From Trichostrongylus colubriformis (lineage: Eukaryota > Nematoda > Chromadorea > Rhabditida > Trichostrongylidae): 64,000 nt of DNA. The stretch is taken from contig OZ022256.1 of the NCBI GenBank assembly GCA_963978905.1, forward strand, positions 58,306,646 through 58,370,645. Direction: 5' to 3'. The notes beneath the pieces are model-generated. The model was not told where the DNA came from, searched no databases, and was given only the letters and a program-made list of their open reading frames with translations. Position numbers and translations under genes: made by a program. Positions 53,801-63,000 of the stretch are shown here, piece after piece; the first letter of the stretch is position 1, and every line of letters begins with the position of its first letter.

Positions 53801-55352
53801 TGTTAGCGTAAAATGGTACCGCAAACCTAGCTGTAAGAACGTTTTGATTCATGCTTCATCTTCTCACCCTGCTGCAGTGAAACGTGCTGTCATCAAGAAC
53901 ATGATAACTACAGCAACCAGTATGTGCACTGGCGATGAGGAGCGGCAGGAGTCAAGACGCTTAGCTACACGCATAGCTGCCGAGAATGGTTATGCGGTAC
54001 CCATACGGCGAACACCCTCTTATGCTGGTCCACAACGGCGCATATCACGTCAAAGGAAACTACCCTCATGCCTTCCATTCATCTCCGATCGTGTCACTGC
54101 TTCAATACAACGTAGTATTGTGAGAGCACAGTTACAAGATGATGTTGTGTTAGTGAATATTCCTAATCACAACATTAGACGTCAACTTGTTCGCAACAGA
54201 CTATACGATAAGCAGTGCATGACTCCAAACTGCATTACATGCCCATACGGAAAGCCAGGGGATTGTGAGAAAGCTGGAGTGATTTATCAGCTTGAATGTA
54301 GGGCTTGTAATAGCACTTATATTGGAGAAACAGGAAGGGCACTGGCTATTCGCGTTAAAGAACACCTAGCTGGGAAAAGGCGTGATGTCATTACCACCCC
54401 CCTTGGCAAGCATAAGATTGAGGAGCACAGTGGGAACGACTTTGATGTTAAGTGTAGCATCTTGGCGTTCGAGACGGAAATTTCATCAAGGAAAGTCTTG
54501 GAGTCATTCTGGATTTTCGCCAGAAATCCACGGATGAATAACCGCAATGAGTGTTTGTCTATTACAAATGATCTTTTGCCTTTCGTATCTAAATGCGAGC
54601 TATAGTATGGGTGACATGCATGACAATATCATGTCATGTGGCTTGAGACTCAAGTAGGGCTCATTCATCCATACTAACATTACTTACTGTGGCTGTGAGC
54701 ACACGCTCCCCACAAGCGGTGGAACCATCGGTGAGTTTGTTGTCATGTTACTGAGTTGTTCGGGAGCTTTCCCGAAATGATGTCGGAAACGCTAGAGGGG
54801 AGGAGGCGCTTGTTCGGGTACTTGACAAATCATGAGCTTCAAGCCATCTTCAGGCCTCTGAAGAAGACGAAACGGTCGAAACGTTGGGCCACGAATAAAG
54901 GTTCCACTTAAAAACCTCGTGTGGCATAAAAAAAAACATCGCAATCGACAACTAATGCCGAGGTTACAAGAAGAGAGAACTTGGAGACAACTTTGCTTCC
55001 TTCACACGCAGAAGCTATGATTCCTCAAAGTCATCTGCTCATTGTATTTACAGGGAACCCGCTGCGGACAACCACCCAATCACTGCGAGCTTACCCCGCT
55101 TGAATGCGGAATAAATGGCAACTGCACGTCGTTAACTGACAGAGTGGGTACATACATTCACTTCACTGAAGTTCAAAATCACAATTTCTTGTCCAAATCG
55201 TTTTTCAGGCATATTGCTCATGCAAAGAGGGTTATGTCGGTGACGATTGCCAGATTGCAAAGGACCAGATCGAATTTTACTCAGAAAATACGGTGAACAT
55301 TGCCTACGTCGTTCCACGCCCTGGGAACAATACATTATGCATGAGGAAATAG
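41872..55352 (+). CDS. Secreted two-EGF-domain protein
   Basis: Four exons agree in phase: 41872-41980, 42162-42310, 55054-55143 and 55209-55352. They follow CTCCACAG, TTTCTGCAG, TATTTACAG and TTTTTCAG; three donors are GTGAGT, GTAAGC and GTGGGT. The 163-residue product starts with signal peptide MYIQACLIVLFLLE and a Thr-rich stretch. Two six-Cys EGF-like units follow, the first ending ICVCKPHWQGTRC and the second ending AYCSCKEGYVGDDC; each is split by an intron. Sequons NCT and NNT are present. AATAAA is at 55375. Intron 2 is 12.7 kb because it contains the nested Penelope/BEL insertion. A weaker donor at 55293 (ACG|GTGAAC) would join it in phase to the membrane gene at 57035. Confidence 0.75.
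42475..42486. repeat. Target-site duplication of the Penelope insertion, left
   Basis: CAACTTTGCTTC here is repeated exactly at 54988-54999, on the far side of the 12.5-kb stack. A 12-base duplication fits Penelope-like elements and marks the whole stack as one insertion plus later nested ones. Confidence 0.7.
42542..42585 (-). ncRNA. Hammerhead-like motif of the Penelope element, copy 1
   Basis: The - strand reads CTGAAGA, GAC-loop-GTC, GAAAC. This matches the hammerhead core pattern CUGANGA, stem II, GAAA. Penelope-like elements are known to carry hammerheads. The stem III and cleavage site are not convincing by eye (ACG-AAU instead of a clean NUH). Confidence 0.35.
42895..44305 (-). pseudogene. 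Penelope reverse transcriptase/GIY-YIG protein, 3' part
   Basis: The frame carries the RT catalytic box CRYIDDCF (about 44120), a basic linker and the GIY-YIG endonuclease zone: a Cys-rich CITCPYGKPGDC, then VIYQLECRACNSTYIGETGR (about 43480-43405). A MITE (43077-43392) is inserted in this domain. With its duplication it adds 321 bases, exactly 107 codons, with no stop. Further on, a one-base loss in a C run shifts the frame relative to the copy at 53721. Upstream it is cut off by the BEL element at 44310. Confidence 0.85.
43077..43392. repeat. 316-base MITE inside the Penelope endonuclease region
   Basis: The ends AGGCACTTTCC and GGAAAGTGCCT are perfectly inverted. TTTAA is duplicated at 43072-43076 and 43393-43397. 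The empty site (TTCTTTAACGCG in this orientation) is preserved in the second Penelope copy near 54354-54365, so the boundaries are certain. Confidence 0.88.
44311..44598 (-). repeat. BEL/Pao 3' LTR
   Basis: It is 288 bases, and on the - strand begins TGACGACAAG and ends GGACTTCA, the TG...CA form. It matches the other LTR at 52631-52920 except for one GT unit in a GT microsatellite and one substitution (C versus A near 44570). Confidence 0.93.
44716..46227 (-). CDS. BEL third ORF: coiled-coil, zinc-knuckle protein
   Basis: The ATG at 46227 lies one base after a clean acceptor (TTATTTCAG), so it is probably expressed from a spliced or trans-spliced message, although the frame is also open upstream. 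About 503 residues: a helical N-terminus; a Lys/Glu-rich coiled-coil region (about residues 150-230); acidic and Asp/Ser-rich segments; an Arg-rich RRRSPSRPRRERNDRRRR stretch; and a Cys/His cluster including CAFCDREGEHFSDSC, CQYC and CYYC...HHTALC near the C-terminus. It has no signal peptide or membrane anchor. It resembles a nucleocapsid-type protein rather than an envelope. Confidence 0.7.
   Translation of the reverse strand: MAERNCEDDTKYLSNLILKRHTALNRVQDDLGAIYEVFQQQISIASMAQLQWNYTKTEESFVLGTPASRIKTIAKQMKDLMVAREKMSRMGTRFIYTNRYYKEVAHLGDQHPNVSVQEWDRQAESALLQLEKNKKRFDEVIKEMEVEMEQAEKDFNVGPCHTNAQHINTLFRRAFENLTATDKDNSEKRFADVQDKLKEQSEEILRLKNIVEKPGVGKGAKDDTNEMNDDVYFSRMVDEVRVVNEPGPIQELPALVSESEDSDGEGDVHSEEDDRMDIDEPLEEPSSLRNRERVVEELPPDRIVEIVHEGRDSDRAPESGREDHSRARRRSPSRPRRERNDRRRRELRWLIDELEERRARMERDLQDFPYRKKESRSPYMNPSLNCAFCDREGEHFSDSCPNVVNGDRRWEIMRERSYCQYCLKRCGYYEDCAYRRKGCYYCNRVKGTAFEFLIPDDRGHHTALCNIPDRKNEARRQTEEVRQELRHLIREYDAMDAEARRDA
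46228..46587 (-). other. Signal-peptide-like frame between BEL pol and ORF3
   Basis: In frame with the end of pol, an ATG at about 46585 starts MNTKSVLLVTIISVLLGICAG, a good signal peptide, followed by about 60 ordinary residues. Then comes AT-rich sequence that looks intronic before the acceptor at 46229. It could be the stub of an envelope-like gene or a first exon of the third ORF. I see no clear donor, so this stays open. Confidence 0.35.
46740..52184 (-). CDS. BEL/Pao gag-pol polyprotein
   Basis: The long frame (52184-46917) contains, in residues: gag core (about 100-300); Cys/His zinc knuckles (317-380, CMYCGADHKPSTC and CFIC..H); aspartic protease (LLDSGAEFSFID, about 474); RT (VFDASAHF about 803; LISDVEKAFLQI; catalytic box YVDN at about 927); RNase H (TFADASS about 1093, KMELSA, LSDSE, NPADCATRG); and integrase (H..H/C..C about 1426-1465; D in LDYFGP, D in TSDN, E in GGVYERL). 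The C-terminal DUF5641-like segment continues in another frame (47028 to about 46740). The first ~28 residues of the long frame are read from the inserted palindrome and are not genuine gag. Confidence 0.9.
52099..52172. repeat. 74-base perfect palindrome inserted in BEL gag
   Basis: Two 37-base halves starting GGCCGCTTCCATACTTTGCG are exact complements with no spacer. TAT is repeated on both sides (52096-52098 and 52173-52175). Its terminal sequence resembles the ends of the MITE at 8838-9215. The 77-base net insertion shifts the frame, and a stop codon forms across its right border. Confidence 0.85.
52172..52417 (-). pseudogene. BEL gag N-terminal piece
   Basis: About 81 residues from MGIEITIKMTTQLSSHKRLL, with the Arg/His/Cys-Asn-Lys-Leu segment usual near BEL gag starts. 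It ends ELWQK-stop. The stop is formed by the TAT duplication plus the first G of the palindrome. The long gag-pol frame resumes on the other side of the palindrome, so this is the true N-terminus of the same protein, cut off by the insertion. Confidence 0.78.
52617..52628 (-). promoter_or_regulatory. BEL primer binding site, tRNA-Gly-like
   Basis: On the - strand TGGTGCATCGGC starts two bases after the 5' LTR. It is complementary to the 3' end GCCGATGCACCA typical of nematode tRNA-Gly (from general knowledge, not searched). Confidence 0.65.
52631..52920 (-). repeat. BEL/Pao 5' LTR
   Basis: It is 290 bases; see the 3' LTR entry for differences. It contains a (GT)n run near 52678-52696 and, on the - strand, should hold the element's promoter; I could not place a TATA box with confidence. 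Confidence 0.92.
52921..53735 (-). pseudogene. Penelope reverse transcriptase, 5' part
   Basis: Continuation of the 42895-44305 gene across the BEL insertion: the frame leads into the CCATA duplication on one side and resumes at the other. It shows KGGEFVVIPQ, SLIKTHKL, KIRPIISCVGGPT and the catalytic block SFDVTSLYTNV. One in-frame stop (TAG) occurs at 53343-53345. At about 53725-53740 it meets the inverted copy head to head. Confidence 0.82.
53721..54605 (+). pseudogene. Penelope C-terminal part, inverted 5'-truncated copy
   Basis: The frame starts inside the protein (REVPKHGWFPYLNTQ) and runs through the Cys motif and the intact GIY-YIG region VIYQLECRACNSTYIGETGR to the stop at 54603. 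It lacks the reverse transcriptase core. It is nearly identical to the - strand copy, without the MITE, and so shows the empty site. Its 3' UTR continues to about 54950. Confidence 0.85.
54853..54890 (+). ncRNA. Hammerhead-like motif of the Penelope element, copy 2
   Basis: Same CTGAAGA, GAC-loop-GTC, GAAAC arrangement as at 42542-42585 and bracketed by GGCC words. The evidence is motif only. Confidence 0.35.
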
Positions 55353-55374
55353 GCATTCCTTGTGCGAGAGCTCC

Positions 55375-55380
55375 AATAAA
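55375..55380 (+). terminator. Poly(A) signal of the EGF gene
   Basis: AATAAA 22 bases after the stop codon of the fourth EGF exon. Confidence 0.5.
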
Positions 55381-55895
55381 ATTAACGGGACATTTCGCTT
55401 GCAAAAGTCTATATTCCTGAACGCGTCTCGCTCCCCCCGGTAGCTCAAGCTACAGTGATTCTTTACCCTCTGTGGTCCGTCTTGAAGGCCGCAAGACAGC
55501 AGATGGCTGGAGGCTGGAGAACAACGGCTGGCCCAGCCTCCAGTATCGGCTGTTCTCCTACCAAATGGATAGAGATACAGACCTGAGAGTATAATCTGTT
55601 CTGTGCTTTTGCAGACGCTTAACCCATGCCTAATCGGGCATATGGGCCGAAATTTTGTTGTTATCTACGCATTCTGTTATAAATTCACTTTTCTCTCTAG
55701 CGGGAGCATCGTTCAAGTTACTATATCAGATCTTATAGAATATTAAAGTGTTTATAAACAAAAACTCGTTTAGGTCTCATTCGCATCACTGACTACCCTC
55801 AGCGCACTGATTCTTATAATCATCGATCTCATGACAGTTTCGTTGAAAGGAACGCTTGCATTGTGCCGCCTGCAACCAGTTGAGGTCTGTTTTCG

Positions 55896-56147
55896 CAGGG
55901 ACATATTGGGTGACGGTTGGGACACACGAATCTAGGCCGTGACCCTGTGACAGCCTGTGGCATTTGCCCTGTGACATGAATAATTCAGGCAATTTGACTA
56001 TACAACGGAACAGACTTGCAAGGAGGACACGATTTACATGAACAAATAGTCTGAATTATTTAAGGCTTAGGTCAAAGGCCACAAGCTGTTACAGGGTCAC
56101 GGCCTAGATTCGTGTGTCCCAACCTACACCCGGACATATTTTGCGCC
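55896..56147. repeat. Foldback MITE
   Basis: About 250 bases. Arms around GGTTGGGACACACGAATCTA and CCGTGACCCTGTRACAGC are inverted repeats joined near 56020. The outer ends (GACATATT.GG and complement) are less well matched. No target duplication could be fixed. Confidence 0.65.
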
Positions 56148-57034
56148 AGCATCGTGTGGCTGTGCTCACAAACAGCGAGTCAGAGCGACGCGAGAAAGGT
56201 GCAGAGACGACGCAGACAACGGGATAGGGTGACAGACACGGCAGAGACAGGCAGCCAGGGGAGAGCCAGAGACACGCAGCCGCCGGCAGCGCAAGGTATA
56301 AACGCGGTTTTAAAGGTTTACGAATCGGTCCGTGTCCGATTGTCCGTGTCCGAATATCCGAAGTTGGAGCAATTTCCTTGGAAAATTCTTAAAGGTTATT
56401 CCTTGATCATCTGTTACTTTCACATGTGTTCTCGATGACTCTTTTTGACTTGCAGTATTTGTATGCTTCGCCTAGGTACTCCAAAAGTGGGTTTGACAAA
56501 AGGAAAATGGAACAAACATAAAAGAAAATTTAGTGCTCGGAAAAGTAAGATGACTCGAAATTGATGCTGGTCCATTTTTGAACTGATGGGCTTTACGCAC
56601 TGACTCGTGCGTATTTACATCCATGGCGCTAAAGCTCTGAAAGCCTTTTAAGCTGACATGAAGCCATACTCGAAGATTCCAAAGTAAGTTCGGGAAAATT
56701 TTCAAAATGTTACAGGTGGGACAGAATCCATGAACCACATCATGGGTATGAAGGGCGAGACGTGCAGGAATTATCCAACCATCCCTTCCCGTATTCCCGT
56801 AGACCTCTTGGCTCATAACCATTTCTTCGAATCATCCCCACCCTGTCATTAGCTTGTCTTGACTGCGCTCGGCTGTGGGTTCAGATACATAGGCCTTAAT
56901 CGTCTCTTTACTTCCCCTCAAAACGACTTCTCTAGTGCTCCATAGTCACTTCACTGAGGCTGTTAATCATTAAAAAACAAATAGCAAAAACCTTGAAATT
57001 TTTTACCATCTAGTGACGTCACTCTTATTTGCAG

Positions 57035-60000
57035 GATTCACAAACATTCTATCAGGTTTTCCGTTCACTGGCGGTATTACTCGCAGGGTCCGTGGTTCTT
57101 CTTTTTCGACATCCAGCCATCTTCCATATCTCACCGTGCCACTGCAAAATGTGGTTTTATGTGGCTACCACTTCCTTTTCCATTGGTGGGTTTGCGGTCA
57201 TTGTTGATCAGCACCAATTCGCTTATGTTCTTTCATAGGTAAGGCTACAGCAAAGGGTACCAGTACAGCGGTTGAAGGCAATGAAGCAAGTGGTTTTGTC
57301 TGTGTGACCGAATTCTGTTCACTCCATCAACAAAGCTTTCTCCCTTGGTATCCGATGGTTGCTATGAGCTCTTTCCTTTCTGTCCGCCGACCACTACTTC
57401 AGAGAAAGCCGTGCCATCAGCACATGAGGCATCAAATGCCTCCACTATGGAGTGCATGAAATCTATGGCAAATAGGAATTACAACCAATGAGAACGACGT
57501 TGCAATGATTTTAAAAAATGGAAAATGTGACGTCATTCATCATCCCATTACGGAACAAAAACAGCATTAAACCACGGACGATGGTCCTTATGATTATCGG
57601 ATGGAGTATTTCGAGCGAACATCTACTGTGCCATGCAAGTACTGCACGCTTTTCTAGCGCTTTCTTCTATTAGATTGTAAGGAAAGCTTTGGCCGTTTTT
57701 CCGCGTTCACAAGATAAATTGAAGCATCAGAGGGCGTTGACGTGAATAAGCTTACATATTGTGCCCCTTAGATAGAAAAAATGTTGCTCTTGCTAAATAT
57801 ATGCTTTTCTTGGAACGCTACAAGGTTTTACAATTATTAGGGAAATTTTGAAGTACTGCGAAAATGGCACTTTTTAGATGACTCCACTTCACGAGTTCTT
57901 GTTTAGCCGGGTCCCAGCGAAGGTGACCACAATAGTGAACTTTGTCCTTGGTTTCAGAAGCGAGAAATGAGGACAAGCTGCTTGAATTTTTTGATGTTCA
58001 AATCGCTACGGCAGAAAGCGATGAGCACCCGTTCTCGCAGGGGATGTCCAAAAGTATTTGCCCTTGGTTAGCCACCTCAAGTAGCCTTGGTTTGAAAAAA
58101 ACAAAAAAATGGGTGCCAGGGGTCCCTTAGAGCAACTATGCGCCAGCGCATTTTCCACAAATCCCCTTCCGGTAATTGAAGCAGTTGCAGGCTCAAGCCC
58201 CTACTCGTCCATCATATTCACCAGATCTAGCGCTACTAAGCTCCACATTCCCGAACATCTCGACAGCTTCTTCAGCAGCAGTGTGTTCAGAAACAATGGT
58301 GATTGAAGTCGACTTTTTTTGATTTCGCGCTATACGAATCATCAGACCTTCATCAAAATGACATATACAAATACCCATGATATTGCAAAAAGCGTAGCAT
58401 CAAATAGTGCTTATGCTATGAGAAAAGGTACAGTGAGCTGAGTTATGATCTCCTGAAGTCGAAATTGCGAAAATCGGCCGAAACTTTCCTTACAGCCTAA
58501 TGTGATCTCATAGCACGAAGCGCGCCTCGACTTCCAGAATTGACCACAGGATGCATTTCCCTGTGTTTGTACCAGCAAGAAATGTGGTCACTTCAATGTT
58601 GTTGTGGTTTTCAAAGTTATGGACTGGAGGCAGCAACTGCAAAATCTGAATACTGAGAAGGTGCAGAAGTGGCTTACCCACCCCGCGAGCTTTTTCCCTT
58701 CCTGGACTTAGGTGAAATCTCATCCTTAACCATTCAGTATAGAAGTACTGGTCCTAATTTACCATCTGCATACACATAGTGCTCAAATAGCATACTAGGA
58801 TAAATTGTGAGCAGTGCTCATTCGACGATGCGCAAAATGAGATAGCATCCAATACATATTAGTTGAGGTCACAGCGTGTACCATCGCACGTCATACTCGC
58901 TCTCACTTGAACGTGCTATTTTCCCTCCGCAACGCACGGCCTGTGACTGATATTAGACCAGTGTTGCGGAGGGCAAATAGCATGGTCGACTGAGAGCGTG
59001 CATAACGTTAAATCTCGCCAGCTATAACTCAGTCTTATGCTCCGTCCTTCTTGAAATATGTCAGTGAATATTTTATGGCTTTTTTGAAGGAATTGGCTCA
59101 TTTGCAATGGAATCTCTTCACAATATGGCAGCAATTCGAAAGAATCAAAGACACTCATGGCCAGATGATTCTGCACCGGCAACACTTTCCGGGGCTGTGC
59201 CTGTGGTAAGTATACTGTGAACAGAATAAACCGGGAGTGGAGGATTCCTCGACGGGGGTCGTATTAGGTGAGCGGGATGGGGGGTCTTGATTGCAGAGGT
59301 CAGAAATGGTTCCAGGGTAGATGATAAGCAGAACGTGCCCTCAACTGACAGAGTTATGTATAAAATGTGATTGAGTTTGAGGGATCAACACAAAAATTAC
59401 AGCAATAAAATACTCAATAATACTATGTAATCGGCTGTAGTTACTGTTACTGTAAATGTAGATGTTGAAGGGTTATCATGGGTGTGTACACTTATGACAA
59501 CAAACCCCCCTTTGCGGCGTCGCGCTCGCGGCGCTATCAGTACGAGTCGTTTGAAATTCCGGCGAAGACGCATTGGGCTGGTACCGTGAAGGATCTTCAG
59601 AGAATGCAGTTGGGGAGTTGGAAGTTCGCCCATGTTGTTGTTGTTGCTGTTTCAACAGATAAAGCTGCAAATGACTCGAACACGCCACGGGCGGCCACGC
59701 GATTTTTGTCGTAAGTATACACCCCGATTGTCACATTTGGGTCCAGTTGAGAGGAGGGGTCGTAATAAGCAGCCAGTTTCCTCGACATCTAGTAGTGCTC
59801 TGACTCTGAAGAGAGGTGCTATTTTTGAATTTCAACTGTTTCAGACGCCAAAGATGGTTCGTGTCCTACTGCTCTCACTGGCAATCACAATCCCATACAT
59901 GATGAATTACCAAGAGGTCATCTACCTGCTCATTTTCCGTTGATACAATAATAGCTGCTATTTGAAGGTGACTTCCGCCTGGAGTTGCATGGGCCTATTC

Positions 60001-63000
60001 AGTATCGGTGCAATGGACTTCTGGTATCCTGTAGTGCTGCTGAATCTATGTATCGCCATCGCAGCCACGTGTGCCTCATATAACACCTTTTTCATGAGGA
60101 AACATCTTCCACAACTGGTTATTGGAAACCGCGCCTGCCCCGATGCCGATGCCTCAGTCGCAGAGTATTCATCAGAGAACGTACATCACCGTGCAAATTT
60201 TTTTTTTCAATTTGTACTTCTTCCTCACAATAATTGCGTGAACTCGGTCCACACATTCATTACAGGGTCCACTAGAAGCGATCGTTACCATTGTCGGTCC
60301 ATGGCTGCTACTGGGCTCATGGCTAACATTAGCGATCTCTTGCGATTTTGTTACCGAAACCTCAGTGAACATGTGCGTTGATGGATTTTTTTCTGCAAAA
60401 ATAGCGAAATGCATCAAACAAATCAGATCCTATCTCATCACTGATTCCCTTTTGTCACCGTCTAAGTATACTAATAACAAGAGATAAATGACAAATTTTT
60501 AGCGTCTAGCAATCACTTTTTAGGATGCACCGCGTATCCTAGTTACATCCAGAATCGTATAGCATTTGGATTTGACCTATGCAATTACTTGAGGGACTAG
60601 CCTATGTGCGGGTCAATGCTTTTATTCATCTACCCAGGAGGGATGGGAAGGTTAACTGGCCTCGGTAGGCAATCCCCGTACCATGAGTACACGCCTTTTT
60701 CGCTAAACCACTTCCTAGACAGAATGTACTCAAAGGATACAGGATTATATTTTTGACTTCAATCAAACCTTCGTCTGAGATGCGCCACGCACTCTAGTTC
60801 CATCTAGAATCGTGATGGCTGGAGAATGTGATGTGCTCTATACAATGACTTGCCGTGATTAGCCGATGTACAAGTCTAAGCTTTTTCCTTCCAGACGAGT
60901 CTGGCACGGATGGATGGAAGGCTCGGTTGTCCTGGGCGGGCGTCGATGCGGGATTTGATCCCCACACACTCTGAGAGTGGGGTGTGCGCCACCTGTCCCC
61001 ACACACCTCCGCCCACTCTTAGATTAATTTTGAAATTGTTGATAGATCACCATGTAAATATCAAAGATTATTCTTGAGCATTGTTTTGTTCCGAAGCCTC
61101 ATGTTGATCTAAATATGTATTGAACAATGTGAGACTTGCAAAAATTTTTCCAAAAGACTCAAAAAGACTTTTACAAAATCGATTGCGAAAACTCGTTGCA
61201 AAAGAGTTTTGCGCTTTATTGGCAAGCTTTCGGCGCCTAGAGCCTTTCTCATGCCTGAAATGGTACAAATTAAAACCCTATCGAAATACTGACTTACTGC
61301 TGCCACCGGAACCTATCCTTACCGTCTTGATGGGATCCCTGGTTGTGGAGCATGACAGGTCCTGGTGGTAGCAGGACCTATCATGCTCCACAACCATAGA
61401 TGATAGTGCAAATAAACCGGAGCGGCTCTGAAATAGAGTCTCTCGATAGGTTTTAATTTGTACCATTTCAGGCTTGAGAAAGCTCGCCGAAGGCGCCGAA
61501 AGCGCCGAAAAGGCGCCGAAAGCTTGCCAATAAAACTCAAAACCCTTTTGCAACGATTTTTCGCAATCGATTTTGTAAAAGCTTTTCGAGTCTTTTGGAA
61601 TGAATTTTGCAAGCTCACACTGTTCAAAGATTATTCTGTAAATATCATCTTATATAACAGGTTATCATGCAAATATCATAAGACTGTCATGCACATAGTC
61701 ATATTTTTGGTAACCTTTGAATCCTTTAGCGCGGCCCTCGTTTTTTCACTTCTCTATGCAGCTTGCCTCGTCATACAGCTGATATACACTACCTCTATTG
61801 TAGGTTTTTGTGAGATACCATGCAGTTCACTGAAATGAAAGCAAACATTCATAATCATCGTCTTCAGCCTCACGGTAAAAACTCAATCGGTGCGAAATCA
61901 CTCCCACAGCGGTTTTCACCGCCATTCGGCAAAAGACTGTGTAAGGGCAGCGAAAGGAAATCACAGGTAAATGACACTGATTTGGTGTGGTTACTTTGTC
62001 TAGTGGCGGTAGAATGTCCTAAATAATCAATGACTGCATTAGTGGATAAATAAGGCATCAAAACGATTCTTTATTGTAATCCTTTTGTATCTGCCTGAAT
62101 AGCACTGATACTTTACAAATCACTGACTGAGTTCAATCGGATGTTGTTGTGGAGCCGTTGGATGGAGATGTATGCTAAAGCTAGAATGGAGCAAGAAAAT
62201 GGAAGCAAAAGCGATGCATTTTACGTGAGAATTTCCATAACAGAGCAGTGCGGAAAAGAAAAATACATTTTACGGAAAATAATACAACTTTTATTTTCAT
62301 ATCTGGATCATTACTTTCGAGGTAGACCTCACTAAGACGGAAGAAAGGCGTTGCCTGGGTCGTCATTGGTAGGAGAGCGTAGAAATTGTGCCGCTCCGCC
62401 CCTTCGCGCGCAAGGGGGTGTGGCATACATGCACGCGGCAACCTTTCACTGATGACCCGCCCAACTTCTCGTAAACGTGCTGGCTACGCTGAAATGACAC
62501 CGCCTTCGAATACTGGAAAGTACAACATCACTTTGTCCCTGGCTTCAAAAGCTGGAATTATAGTGTTATTTGAATACGTTCACCTAACATATGACATTCT
62601 CAAGAAATTCGAGTTAACATTTATCACTATAAGGCCCTTTACATTCGAGTTGTTGCCCCTCATGACTAATTGAATAACTACTCTAATTCTTTTCAGAAAG
62701 TCTACACCGATGTCGTAGACAGCCACTATCAATACGAGGATACGATGACAGTCCGTGAACAAGGCAGGTGAGCGAGGTTTTTGAAAATCGATAATAGCAC
62801 TGCTGATCATGAAGCCCATACCGCTTACTATATAAAGTACTGCTTGTGAGCTCCGCTTGACCCAAGCTCCACTGACTACCACCCACCCATCACCTTCATG
62901 GGGTTTATACACAATTTGGGTGTTTGGAACATTTATGGCCAATGTTTCATGAACATTGGCACTTGCACAGGTGTTGAAGATTTGATGACTGATTCGGTGT

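Larger units (their letters stand above)
42487..54987 (-). mobile_element. Penelope-like element with nested insertions
   Basis: The main copy is on the - strand: its 5' part is at 53735-52921 and its 3' part at 44310-42487, separated by the BEL element. Upstream lies a 5'-truncated second copy in opposite orientation (53725-54950). The sequences common to the two copies, including the 3' region with AAAAAAAAACATCGCAATCG-like ends, are nearly identical. Head-to-head partial copies are a known habit of Penelope-like elements. Orientation is opposite to the EGF gene. Confidence 0.8.

Noticed and set aside
42491..54953. The inverted Penelope ends taken as terminal inverted repeats of a giant DNA transposon
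   Set aside because: The shared sequence is coding plus 3' region of a Penelope-like element in two orientations, and the 12-base duplication fits retrotransposition.
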